This document shows, piece after piece, positions 4,583 to 12,537 of a DNA stretch of 12,545 nucleotides. Made by a program: the position numbers and the translations under genes. The DNA is from Gammaproteobacteria bacterium (GTDB lineage: Bacteria; Pseudomonadota; Gammaproteobacteria; DSM-19610), in the NCBI GenBank assembly GCA_030618475.1, contig JAUXDG010000059.1, positions 1 to 12,545 of the forward strand, written 5' to 3'. Each line of letters opens with the position of its first letter. Position 1 is the first letter of the stretch. The notes under the pieces are model-generated. The model had not been told where the DNA came from. It saw only the letters and a list, made by a program, of their open reading frames with translations, and ran no database searches.

Positions 4583-6085
4583 ATGAGCTACGCAACCCGC
4601 TTCCAGATCTTCTCCTATTACCTGCTAAGCGTGCTGGTATTGAGTATTTTTACATTCCGTAACACCTCCAGCTACCTGGAATATCCGAAGTACTATATTA
4701 TCCTTTTGATTGCTTTACCTTATTTCATAGCCGGCATCGCTCGTACGCTGCTCGAGGCGAAGCTGATGCGCAGTGTCCCACCGTTGCGCCGCGCACGGCG
4801 CCAGCTACAGTTCGATATGACCTTATTTGCCCTGCTCGCGACCGTATTGCTGTGCCTTGAGCTGTTCGTCTACCAGCACGCACCCTATACCGCGCTGAAA
4901 TCCAGCATCTGGGCGCTGATCATAGGCTATTTCGCCAGTATCGACAGTGCCCTGCACAGGGTGCGTTGCAGCCGTCAACAGGATCGCGACGACAACGTAC
5001 CCTTGAGCGACAAAGCCCTGCCGGTATCCCAAAAACTGAGCATATTTCTCAGCACCACCGTGCTTCTGGTGACCCTTGCAACTGCCATCAGTGCCTACGG
5101 CTATCTGCTGCCTGAGCAGCTGTTCGCCGACACAGGGACCACGAAGATCACACAGGAATTCATATTCGAAACGCTGTTCATACTCGCTATTGTCGGAATC
5201 TTGACCACCCGGGTGATCTTTTCGTATTCGATGCACCTGCAGAACATGTTCGACAACCAGCTCAATACCCTGCGGAATATTCAGGATGGAAACCTGAAAG
5301 ATCACGTGCCAGTCCTCACCGAAGACGAGTTTGGTCGCATTGCCCAACAGACAAACCTGATCATCAACCAGCTCAGGGAAAAAGATAAAATCCAGCGAAC
5401 ACTCGAACAGGTCGTCAGCCCCGATATCATGGAGAAGTTACTGGCAGGCCATCAAAATGAACTGAAAAAGGGTCAGGAGTTCGATCTGGCAATTCTGTTC
5501 TGTGACCTGAGAAAATTCACCAGCTACGCCGAAAACAAACCACCGGATGAAGTAATCATGTTTCTCAACGCCTATTTCACCAAGCTGGCGGACGTGGTCG
5601 CTGAACACGATGGTATCGTCAACAAGTTTCTCGGCGACGCGATTCTGGCCGTGTTCGGTGTAGACGGTAATCCACGCTATGTCGAAAATGCGGTCGACGC
5701 GGCGTGCGATATCCTCATGCATACCGGCTCAGCGGTTATGCGGGACGGGACAACCTTCGATATCGGCATCGGTCTGAACTGTGGCCGGGCTGCTGCCGGC
5801 ACTATCGGATCCAGCGAGCGCTTTGAATATACGTTCATCGGTGATGCTGTAAACACCGCCAGCCGGCTCGACGGCCTGAGCACGCGCCTGGGTTACAAAA
5901 TCATTAGCTCGGCCAGCGTTTATGACGTTCTGCCCGTCCACCAGAAAGCCTTGTTCTCTGAACTCGGGGAACACCGCATCCGCGGAAAATCGCAACCCTT
6001 GCGGTTATACGGTGCAGTTGCGAATGAGGCTGCTGAGCTGGACAACAAGGTTATTCATTTCCAACCGAGCGACACGTCAGTCTAA
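4583..6085 (+). CDS. Membrane-bound class IIIb adenylate cyclase with HAMP domain
   Basis: The 500-residue protein makes cAMP from ATP. It has six hydrophobic segments (about 10-26, 36-54, 77-97, 102-120, 151-176 and 193-213), a HAMP linker (about 212-265, with TEDEFGRI), a coupling helix, and a class III cyclase domain (about 298-478). Catalytic residues are present: metal ligands D308 (FCDLRKF) and D352 (FLGDA), adenine-binding K348 and T417 (the Lys/Thr pair of class IIIb adenylate rather than guanylate cyclases), and transition-state N424 and R428 (VNTASRL). The six-segment membrane part has no periplasmic sensor domain, so the signal may be sensed in the membrane. AAGGA (4578-4582) directly abuts the ATG, an unusually short spacing that may lower translation. 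A perfect CRP-type site upstream suggests feedback by cAMP. The TAA overlaps the stop codon of the convergent HD-GYP gene. Function call is firm; the signal is unknown. Confidence 0.95.
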   Translation: MSYATRFQIFSYYLLSVLVLSIFTFRNTSSYLEYPKYYIILLIALPYFIAGIARTLLEAKLMRSVPPLRRARRQLQFDMTLFALLATVLLCLELFVYQHAPYTALKSSIWALIIGYFASIDSALHRVRCSRQQDRDDNVPLSDKALPVSQKLSIFLSTTVLLVTLATAISAYGYLLPEQLFADTGTTKITQEFIFETLFILAIVGILTTRVIFSYSMHLQNMFDNQLNTLRNIQDGNLKDHVPVLTEDEFGRIAQQTNLIINQLREKDKIQRTLEQVVSPDIMEKLLAGHQNELKKGQEFDLAILFCDLRKFTSYAENKPPDEVIMFLNAYFTKLADVVAEHDGIVNKFLGDAILAVFGVDGNPRYVENAVDAACDILMHTGSAVMRDGTTFDIGIGLNCGRAAAGTIGSSERFEYTFIGDAVNTASRLDGLSTRLGYKIISSASVYDVLPVHQKALFSELGEHRIRGKSQPLRLYGAVANEAAELDNKVIHFQPSDTSV

Positions 6086-7335
6086 GTCGGACAGGCTCCC
6101 AGCGGGAGTTCACGCAGGATATACTGGCGCACGTCGATATCGTAACGCTCGCCGTCCACCAGTCGCTTTATCTCAAAATCATCGGTATCCAGTTTCTCTC
6201 TGAACAGGGTCAGATTTATCATTTCCGGCGGTTCAACAGGTTTCCTGTGCGCGTCCAGAACAAGCATGATTCTCGGGAACAGGCGCGCATCCGGAATTGA
6301 AGAGATCACGATTCCGATCTGCCCTGTGCGTAGTTCCACGACACTACCGAGCGGATAGATGCCAACGCACTGAATGAATTTTTCCACCAGCAATTCGTCG
6401 AACAGGTCGCGCCGCCAGGCGTATATGCTTTTTAAGGCTTCATCCACCGCGATGCTTTGGTATCCATGCACACCGCGCGTAATACTGTCGTAAGTATCCA
6501 CGATCGCAACAATCTTGGTATGCATACCGATTTCGGAGCGTGCCAGTTTGCGAGGATAACCTGACCCGTCGGCACGCTCGTGGTGATCGTGAACAATGGC
6601 AACGACGTTATCCGGGAGACCCTCCAGATTTTTCAACATCATTGCACCGATCATGGTATGGCCTTCCAGAAGCGCCCTTTCTTCCTCTGAAGCGTTGGCT
6701 ACATTGTCCAGCACACGGTCCGGCAGTTTGATCTTTCCGATATCGTGTAACAGGGCACCTAGCCCCAGATCGACCAGCGACTCGTTTTTTAACCCCATGT
6801 ACCTGCCGAATGCCAGCGACAGCGTACAGACAGAAAGCGCGTGCGTCACCAGGCCTCTGTCCTTGTTACCGATCGATGCCAGCAGGACCAGGGCATCGGG
6901 ATGCCGCAATATACTGTCCACCATCCCGGTAACGGTCGTCCTGGCACCTCCTACGTCAAGGCTGTTACCCATTCTGACGTCCTCGAACAAGCTGCTCACT
7001 TCTTCCGTCGCCAGCTGATAGCAGTCCCGGGCGTGGCTGAACTCATCCTCGAATTTTTCCGTGTACGGCAATGGCTCCCTGATGATCCTGGCGTAACTCT
7101 GTTTTTCGGGTTTTAAGTCGGGGGGAGCGGCGCTGGACATCGCGGGCGTAACGGGGACCTTGCTCTTTTCGATGTCAACGAAAACGAAGTTGCAGAGGCT
7201 CTGGATCTGATCGACCTCTTCGATGTTGGTGATTCTGAACCCCTGAAAAAGAAATGGCGTTTCGAGCCAGGGCCGGTCCAGCTCGGACACATACATACCC
7301 TTTTTTAAATGAGTGGCTTCAACTATTACTTTCAT
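6082..7335 (-). CDS. DUF3391/HD-GYP-domain cyclic di-GMP phosphodiesterase
   Basis: The 417-residue protein begins with a DUF3391-type module (about 1-140: HLKKGMYVSELDRPWLETPF, then FVFVDIEKSK), continues with an HD-GYP domain (about 150-325) and ends with a small beta-rich tail (330-410). HD-GYP enzymes hydrolyse cyclic di-GMP to pGpG or GMP with a two- or three-metal centre. All key motifs are visible: H165, the HD pair H197-D198 in LLHDIGKIKLP, H226 (EGHTMIG), H249/H251/H252 and HHERADGSGYP (251-261), and D280 in VDTYDS. It should be active. There is no membrane segment, so it is cytosolic. The gene converges with the cyclase gene and the stop codons overlap at 6082-6085, leaving no room for a terminator between them. 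No strong Shine-Dalgarno sequence precedes the ATG at 7335. A CRP-like palindrome lies 38 bp upstream. Confidence 0.95.
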   Translation of the reverse strand: MKVIVEATHLKKGMYVSELDRPWLETPFLFQGFRITNIEEVDQIQSLCNFVFVDIEKSKVPVTPAMSSAAPPDLKPEKQSYARIIREPLPYTEKFEDEFSHARDCYQLATEEVSSLFEDVRMGNSLDVGGARTTVTGMVDSILRHPDALVLLASIGNKDRGLVTHALSVCTLSLAFGRYMGLKNESLVDLGLGALLHDIGKIKLPDRVLDNVANASEEERALLEGHTMIGAMMLKNLEGLPDNVVAIVHDHHERADGSGYPRKLARSEIGMHTKIVAIVDTYDSITRGVHGYQSIAVDEALKSIYAWRRDLFDELLVEKFIQCVGIYPLGSVVELRTGQIGIVISSIPDARLFPRIMLVLDAHRKPVEPPEMINLTLFREKLDTDDFEIKRLVDGERYDIDVRQYILRELPLGACPT

Positions 7336-7365
7336 CGACGGGCCGCCAAAAGGAATCAGTGGAAT

Positions 7366-7381
7366 TGTGATATCTATTACA
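7366..7381. promoter_or_regulatory. Imperfect CRP-like palindrome upstream of the HD-GYP gene
   Basis: TGTGA (7366-7370), six bases, TTACA (7377-7381): one base off the TGTGA-N6-TCACA consensus, with AAT and TT flanks as in strong sites. Its centre is about 38 bp before the HD-GYP start codon. At that distance it cannot be a standard class II activator site for a start point upstream of the gene; it would overlap the core promoter, so repression is more likely if the site is real. Confidence 0.4.
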
Positions 7382-7531
7382 TTCTCGGCATTTCCGGGGT
7401 TTTTTTTAATACTTCTGTCACATTATTGCAGGAACTTGACGCATGATTTCAGCAGGGTTCGGGCAGACGCCGTTCCCGGTACCTGACGATGGGTCTTCCG
7501 GCATGGGACAGGTCCCGAAAAATCTGCGAGT

Positions 7532-10500
7532 CTACCCCGCCGCTGTCTCCACTCCCGCTTTTTTCGATTGACCATGTTCGCGCCCCATCAACAGATACAT
7601 TGCCGGGACCACGAACAGGGTAAACAGGGTTCCGATACCGAGGCCTGTGGCAATAGTAAGACCGATATGGAAGCGGCTGACCGCGCCCGGACCGCTGGCG
7701 GTGAGCAGCGGCACCATGGCGACGACCATGGAGACTGTCGTCATCAAAATCGGCCGCAGGCGAATGGCGGCGGCGCGCTCCACCGCTTCTCTCCTGGTCA
7801 GGCCTTCGTGTATCTGCAGCTGGTTGGCGAATTCGACGATAAGAATGCCGTTCTTGGCGATCAGACCGATCAGGGTGATCAGGCCCACCTGGGTATAGAT
7901 GTTGATGGTGGCAAAACCCAGGGTAATAAACGCCAGCGCCCCGGCAATGGACATGGGTACCGATACCAGAATGATCACCGGATCGCGCCAACTCTCGAAC
8001 TGGGCGGCGAGTACCAGGTAGATCACCAGGATCGATAAAAAGAAAGTAATGATCAGCGCACTACCCTGCTGCGCATACTGGCGTGACTGGCCCGAATAAT
8101 CCCAGGCGAATCCGCGCGGGAAGATCTCGCCTGCCAGGCCTTCCAGGTATTCCAGCGCATCGCCGAGCGGAACACCGGTCGCCATCACGCCCTGCACGGT
8201 CAGCGAATTGAGCTGTTGGAACTGGGTGCGCTGGTTGGGTTCGACGGTATCCTCCAGGTGAATGAACGAACCCAGCGGTACCAGCGCTGCGGCACCGAGC
8301 TCACGCGCTGCATTGGTGCCCGAAACACCGGCCGACAGATTGATCAGCTCTTGCGAACCGGGACGAATGTAGTAGTCCTTGAGCCGGTCCGGCTGCAGGC
8401 GAAACTCGCGCGCAACCTGCGGGATGACCTTGTAACTGCGGCCTTCCAGGCTGAAGCGGTTGACGTCGTTGCCACCCAGCAGGGTGGCCAGGTTGCGACC
8501 GATATCCTGCATGCTGATGCCAAGGTCGCCGGCCCGGTCGCGATCGATGACCAGCGTGGTACGCGGCCGTGAATATTGCAGCTCTTTCATGAGGAATCTG
8601 AATTGGCCGCTGCCCATGGCGCGGCCGATGAACTGGTCGGCGAGCTGGTCCAGTTCCTGGTAACTGGCGTCAGTGGTAATCACAAACTGAACGGGTAAGC
8701 CGCCCCCGGAACCAGGCAAGCTTGGGCGCGGAAACACGGCAGTCTGAAAGCCGGCTATGTTCTGCAACTTGGTCTGAACTTCGGGTTGCACCTCCATCTG
8801 TGAGCGCGGCCGTTTCGACGGCGACTCCATTTTAAAACCACCGAATGTCGTAGTCGGTTCACCGCGGCCGAGCAGGAAAAAGCTTTCGTGGTACTCCGGC
8901 ACGCTTTCGAAAGCTGCGACGATCTGCCGTGTGTAGGCTTCGTTGTATTCAATGGTGGCCGTCTGCGGTGCGGTGGCCTGGAAAAACAGGATGCTCTGGT
9001 CTTCCACCGGTGCCAGTTCGTTCTTGCTGGTAACAAACATGAAAAAGATCGACACCAGTACCACCGTCGCAAACAACAGGGTGACCGGCAGCGACTCGAG
9101 TGTGCCGTGCAGCATTTTCCGGTAACGCGCGGCCAGTCGCTCGAACCAGTGTTCGACCCACTGCTCGAAGCGGCCCTGTTGACCGTGCGGTTTGAGCGCC
9201 CTGGACGACAGCATCGGTGACAGGGTCAGCGCCACCACGCCGGAGATCAGCACGGCGCCGGCCAGGGTAAAGGCAAACTCGGTAAACAGGGTGCCCACCA
9301 GGCCACCCATGAAACCGATGGGCGCATAGACCGCGACCAGGGTAGTGGTCATGGCAATAATGGGCACCGCCAGTTCGCGCGCGCCGGTCAGGGCCGCGTC
9401 GTAACGCGACTTGCCCATTTCGATATGCCGGTGTACGTTTTCCACCACAATAATGGCGTCATCCACCACCAGGCCGATGGCCAGCACCATGGCCAGCAGG
9501 GTGAGCAGGTTGATGGAAAAGCCCATCAGCAGCATCAGGAAAGCGGCACCGACCAGTGACAGGGGAACGGCGACCGCGGGCACGATGGCAGCGCGCACCG
9601 AGCCCAGCGACATATACACCACCAACAAAACGATCAACACCGCCTCGATGAGTGTTTTAAACACTTCATCGATGGAGTCTTCGATGAACACGCTGGCGTC
9701 ATAGGGGATGTGCGCGTCCAGGCCTTCGGGTAACTGCTCGCGGATCTCCGGCATCAGCTCGCGCACGCGTTTTGCCACGCTCAGCGGGTTGGCGCCGGGT
9801 GCCTGTTTCACACCGACGAATATCGCCGGCTTGCCCTTGTACCAACTGGTAGAGTCGTAATCCTCGGCGCCCAGTTCGGCGCTGGCGATATCGGAAAGCC
9901 GTACCAGTGTGCCGCCGGCGGAACGCACCACCAGATTGCGAAAGTCGTCTTCACTGGCCAGATCGGTAGTGGCGTTGAGGTTGATCGTCGTATAGACGCC
10001 CTTGGCCTGACCGACACCGGCCAGATAGTTGTTGGCACGCAGCACGTCGCGCACATCATTGGCGGTGACACTCAGGGCCGCCATGCGTTTCGGGTCCAGC
10101 CAGATACGCATGGCAAAGGTCTTGTTGCCGATCAGTTCCGCCTTGGCCACGCCCGGCACCGCCTGCAACTGCGGCTGAGCCACGCGTAACAGGTAGTCGG
10201 TGATCTGCGAGGGCAACATGCTGTCGCTGTAGAAAGCCAGGTACATGAGTGCGGTGGTTTCACCGGTGGTGGAATCGATCACCGGGTCGTCGGACTCATC
10301 CGGCAAGACATTACGCTGGCTGGCGACCTTGGCCTGGATCTCGGCAACCGCGGCGTTGGGGTCGTAGTTCAGCTCCATGTGCGCTTCGACCGTCGATTTA
10401 CCCTGGGTGGAACGTGCGAACAGGTAGTCGATACCGTCGGCTTCAGCGATAGCCTGCTGCAGGGGGGTGGTGATAAAGCCTTTGACCAGTTCGCTGCTGG

Positions 10501-10660
10501 CACCCGGATACACGGTGGTGACGGTCACCACCGTATTTCTGGTTTCCGGGTACTGACGCACCTCCAGTGAGGCCAGGGCACGCAGGCCGACCAGCAGGAT
10601 CAACAGGCTGATGACGCTGGCCAGCACCGGCCGATTGACGAACAGGTCGGTGAATTTCAT
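7532..10660 (-). CDS. RND-family multidrug-type efflux transporter (HAE1 group), inner-membrane pump
   Basis: The 1042-residue length and the layout fit HAE1 pumps: TM1 (about 12-30), first periplasmic loop, TM2-7 (336-544), second loop, TM8-12 (866-1024). The proton-relay residues are present: D400 and D401 in GLVVDDAIIVVEN (TM4) and K936 in GLIAKNGILIVEF (TM10). Such trimeric antiporters use the proton gradient to export hydrophobic or toxic compounds from periplasm and membrane through an adaptor and an outer-membrane channel. The ATG overlaps the TGA of the adaptor gene (ATGA, 10657-10660), so translation is coupled. In the second loop, about 23 residues (768-790, GSQELINLSAGVSGTNAARE and following) appear inserted between YYIRP and LVPLGSF, compared with the shorter turn I recall in MexF/AcrB-type relatives. 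No outer-membrane channel gene lies next to it, so a TolC-type protein encoded elsewhere is probably used. Substrates cannot be deduced. Confidence 0.95.
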   Translation of the reverse strand: MKFTDLFVNRPVLASVISLLILLVGLRALASLEVRQYPETRNTVVTVTTVYPGASSELVKGFITTPLQQAIAEADGIDYLFARSTQGKSTVEAHMELNYDPNAAVAEIQAKVASQRNVLPDESDDPVIDSTTGETTALMYLAFYSDSMLPSQITDYLLRVAQPQLQAVPGVAKAELIGNKTFAMRIWLDPKRMAALSVTANDVRDVLRANNYLAGVGQAKGVYTTINLNATTDLASEDDFRNLVVRSAGGTLVRLSDIASAELGAEDYDSTSWYKGKPAIFVGVKQAPGANPLSVAKRVRELMPEIREQLPEGLDAHIPYDASVFIEDSIDEVFKTLIEAVLIVLLVVYMSLGSVRAAIVPAVAVPLSLVGAAFLMLLMGFSINLLTLLAMVLAIGLVVDDAIIVVENVHRHIEMGKSRYDAALTGARELAVPIIAMTTTLVAVYAPIGFMGGLVGTLFTEFAFTLAGAVLISGVVALTLSPMLSSRALKPHGQQGRFEQWVEHWFERLAARYRKMLHGTLESLPVTLLFATVVLVSIFFMFVTSKNELAPVEDQSILFFQATAPQTATIEYNEAYTRQIVAAFESVPEYHESFFLLGRGEPTTTFGGFKMESPSKRPRSQMEVQPEVQTKLQNIAGFQTAVFPRPSLPGSGGGLPVQFVITTDASYQELDQLADQFIGRAMGSGQFRFLMKELQYSRPRTTLVIDRDRAGDLGISMQDIGRNLATLLGGNDVNRFSLEGRSYKVIPQVAREFRLQPDRLKDYYIRPGSQELINLSAGVSGTNAARELGAAALVPLGSFIHLEDTVEPNQRTQFQQLNSLTVQGVMATGVPLGDALEYLEGLAGEIFPRGFAWDYSGQSRQYAQQGSALIITFFLSILVIYLVLAAQFESWRDPVIILVSVPMSIAGALAFITLGFATINIYTQVGLITLIGLIAKNGILIVEFANQLQIHEGLTRREAVERAAAIRLRPILMTTVSMVVAMVPLLTASGPGAVSRFHIGLTIATGLGIGTLFTLFVVPAMYLLMGREHGQSKKAGVETAAG

Positions 10661-11754
10661 CCGCCGCTGACCGTGGCGTCGAGTTTTATGCTGTTATCGA
10701 TGCTGACCGCCTGACCATTGCGCAGTTTGTTCTGACCGGCGGAGACCACCTGCTGACCGACCTGCAGGCCTTCGACAATTTCCACTCGCCCTGCGCGTAC
10801 TTCCCCGGTTTTGACCGGGCGGCGCTGCACAATCTGCGCGCCGTCTTTATCCTGGATCAGGAACACCGACTCACCGTAGGGGTTATAGGTAATCGCGGTG
10901 CGCGGCAGGGTAAGAATGCCGTCGCGTGCCGGCAGCACCGTTCGCACTTCGGTAAACATGCCGTGACGCAGCAGGTGATCGGGATTGTCCAGGGTCGCGC
11001 GCAACCGCAGGCTGCGGGTGCCCGATTCGATACCGGGGTTGATGGCGCTGATGGCACCCTCGAAAGTGCGGCCGGGATAGGCCTGCACTTCGACTTTAAC
11101 CGGCTGCCCGACCTTGACCCTCGCGAAGTGGCGCTCGGGCAGTGTGTAATCGACAAATACCGGATCCAGTGCCTGCAATGGCACGATGTTCGCTCCGGGC
11201 GACAGGTACTGACCGAGATTGACTTCCACGATACCGAGTTGACCGCTGAACGGTGCACGGATGGCCTTCTTGCCGATCAACGCGCGTTTGGACGTGACTG
11301 TGGCCGCGGCGCTGTCCATCTGTGCCCGTGACTGATCATATTCGGAGCGTGAAACCGAGCGGTCCTTGAGTAGCTTGCGGGCACGCTCGAACTGCAGCTT
11401 GCCCAGCGTGTGCTGTGCGATCAGACCGTCAAGCTCGGCTTGATCGACACTGTCGTCGAGCTGCAGAATGACATCACCGACCTCGACGTGCTGGCCGGAC
11501 TCCGCCACGATCTTCCTGACCTGCCCCGGTACTTCGGTGGTGACAGAGACACCCTGGGTCGCTTCGACGCTACCGACAGCGTACAGATACGGCTGCCAGG
11601 TTTCCAGCTCGACTTCCGCCGACGCAATCGTGGCCGGCGGTGGCGGCTTCGCCATCATGGCGGCCATCTTCTGCCCGCTGAAATACTTCCAGCCAAAAAT
11701 GCCGCCGAACATGGCCGTCAGGAGCAGAAGAACCAGAATGAGGCGCTTGATCAC
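10657..11754 (-). CDS. RND efflux periplasmic adaptor (membrane fusion protein)
   Basis: The 365-residue protein links an RND pump to an outer-membrane channel. Visible parts: an N-terminal membrane anchor (about 4-22) without a lipobox cysteine; first lipoyl half ending VEVGDVILQLDD (90-101); a short helical hairpin (about 103-160); second lipoyl half with IRAPFSGQLGIVEVNLGQYL (165-184); a beta-barrel (about 202-275, with VFVDYTLPE and GTRSLRLRATL); and a membrane-proximal domain (276-352). The short hairpin and the anchor resemble the MexH/VexA-like adaptors that pair with HAE1 pumps; it is not a heavy-metal (CusB) adaptor. Start is a GTG at 11754; AAGGAA lies about ten bases upstream and no better start exists before the anchor. 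Its TGA overlaps the pump's ATG. It is the first gene of the operon; no TetR/LysR regulator is adjacent, so control is not obvious from the window. Confidence 0.93.
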   Translation of the reverse strand: MIKRLILVLLLLTAMFGGIFGWKYFSGQKMAAMMAKPPPPATIASAEVELETWQPYLYAVGSVEATQGVSVTTEVPGQVRKIVAESGQHVEVGDVILQLDDSVDQAELDGLIAQHTLGKLQFERARKLLKDRSVSRSEYDQSRAQMDSAAATVTSKRALIGKKAIRAPFSGQLGIVEVNLGQYLSPGANIVPLQALDPVFVDYTLPERHFARVKVGQPVKVEVQAYPGRTFEGAISAINPGIESGTRSLRLRATLDNPDHLLRHGMFTEVRTVLPARDGILTLPRTAITYNPYGESVFLIQDKDGAQIVQRRPVKTGEVRAGRVEIVEGLQVGQQVVSAGQNKLRNGQAVSIDNSIKLDATVSGG

Positions 11755-11922
11755 TTGAAGAGTTTCCTTTAGCTGCCAGGCCCTAGTGTATGACCGGACT
11801 GGCCCAGGCGGAGTTCAATTGAGGGTGACAGGTATTCTGATGGTATTCGCTGAGTCCGGCAAGCGAACAAGAGTGAATACCTCCCCGACCGACCGGGTTG
11901 CTGCACGCTGCGGCTGCGTTAA

Positions 11923-11946
11923 GGATGTACAGTCTGTATACTCATC
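11923..11946. promoter_or_regulatory. Inverted repeat with -10-like box before the hypothetical gene
   Basis: TACAG-T-CTGTA (11928-11938) is a perfect 5-bp inverted repeat around one base, overlapping TATACT (11937-11942), a five-of-six match to the -10 consensus. GATG and CATC lie further out on the two sides. No good -35 box is seen. It could be an operator in the pump/hypothetical-gene divergent region. Confidence 0.3.
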
Positions 11947-11949
11947 GAT

Positions 11950-12393
11950 GTGTCGTCCCAACGCAAAGTCCAGCGTTACGCCGCTTATTTCAAAGGCTGG
12001 TGCCAGACTTTTGGTGAGCACGAAAACCTGTCACGGGAAGAGAATGCCATCAACTGGCTATCAGCCGAGAATCAGGTTGGTTTCATATTACCCAGGGAGT
12101 TGACCAAAGCGCTGTATCGGGAAGTGCTGGGCATGCAACGCGAGTCGCCGACATTAACCATCAGCCAGGACTGTGTGCGGATCGGCGAGTTTCATTACAC
12201 GCTCTCTGCAACAGGGGACAAACAAGGCATCGATGCACTCAGGCAGGTCCTGCATAACCCCGGCGATTTGCACCTGTATTTGACCTACCACTTTTTTTAC
12301 CAGTCAGGCAACAGAATCATCACCCTCTCGCGCAAGCAGCCCCTGGCCATCATTTACAAACAAATCAGCCCTATGCATATCCAACTGACTTGA
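11950..12393 (+). CDS. Hypothetical protein divergent from the efflux operon
   Basis: I do not recognise this 147-residue protein. It has no signal peptide or membrane segment. The N-terminal half is helical in character and aromatic (RYAAYFKGWCQTF, INWLSAENQVGFILPREL); the second half alternates hydrophobic residues as in a beta sheet (TLTISQDCVRIGEFHYTLSA, LHLYLTYHFFYQSG, IITLSRKQPLAIIYKQ). The codon pattern looks like coding sequence, and the two other frames over this interval give no better product. The frame is closed by TAA at 11920-11922 and the only usable start is GTG 11950. There is no proper Shine-Dalgarno sequence at normal distance; TATACT (11937-11942) could be a -10 box whose start point falls next to the GTG, which would make a leaderless transcript. 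Divergent orientation from the pump operon, with about 195 bp between, allows shared control but proves none. Confidence 0.6.
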   Translation: MSSQRKVQRYAAYFKGWCQTFGEHENLSREENAINWLSAENQVGFILPRELTKALYREVLGMQRESPTLTISQDCVRIGEFHYTLSATGDKQGIDALRQVLHNPGDLHLYLTYHFFYQSGNRIITLSRKQPLAIIYKQISPMHIQLT

Positions 12394-12537
12394 AATGGTC
12401 AATCTAGTAAGGAGTTTCCAGAGTGCCCCCTAAGCGCACGGCAACGCATGGCGCCCATGGTTAAATTTTCGCAACGAATATTAGCCTGTCAGTGGCAGTA
12501 CGCGTTTGCCCCCGTTCAACCAGGGGAGCTCAGATCA

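Noticed and set aside
7397..7407. GGGG-T8 tract as a plus-strand terminator
   Set aside because: No stem precedes the T-run and no plus-strand gene ends there; on the minus strand the order is reversed.
7449..7991. 180-codon minus-strand frame overlapping the RND gene
   Set aside because: Shadow of the pump gene in another frame; low-complexity Arg/His/Gly-rich product.
11926..11942. LexA/SOS box
   Set aside because: The half-sites are in the order ACAG…CTGT with one base between, not CTGT-N8-ACAG.
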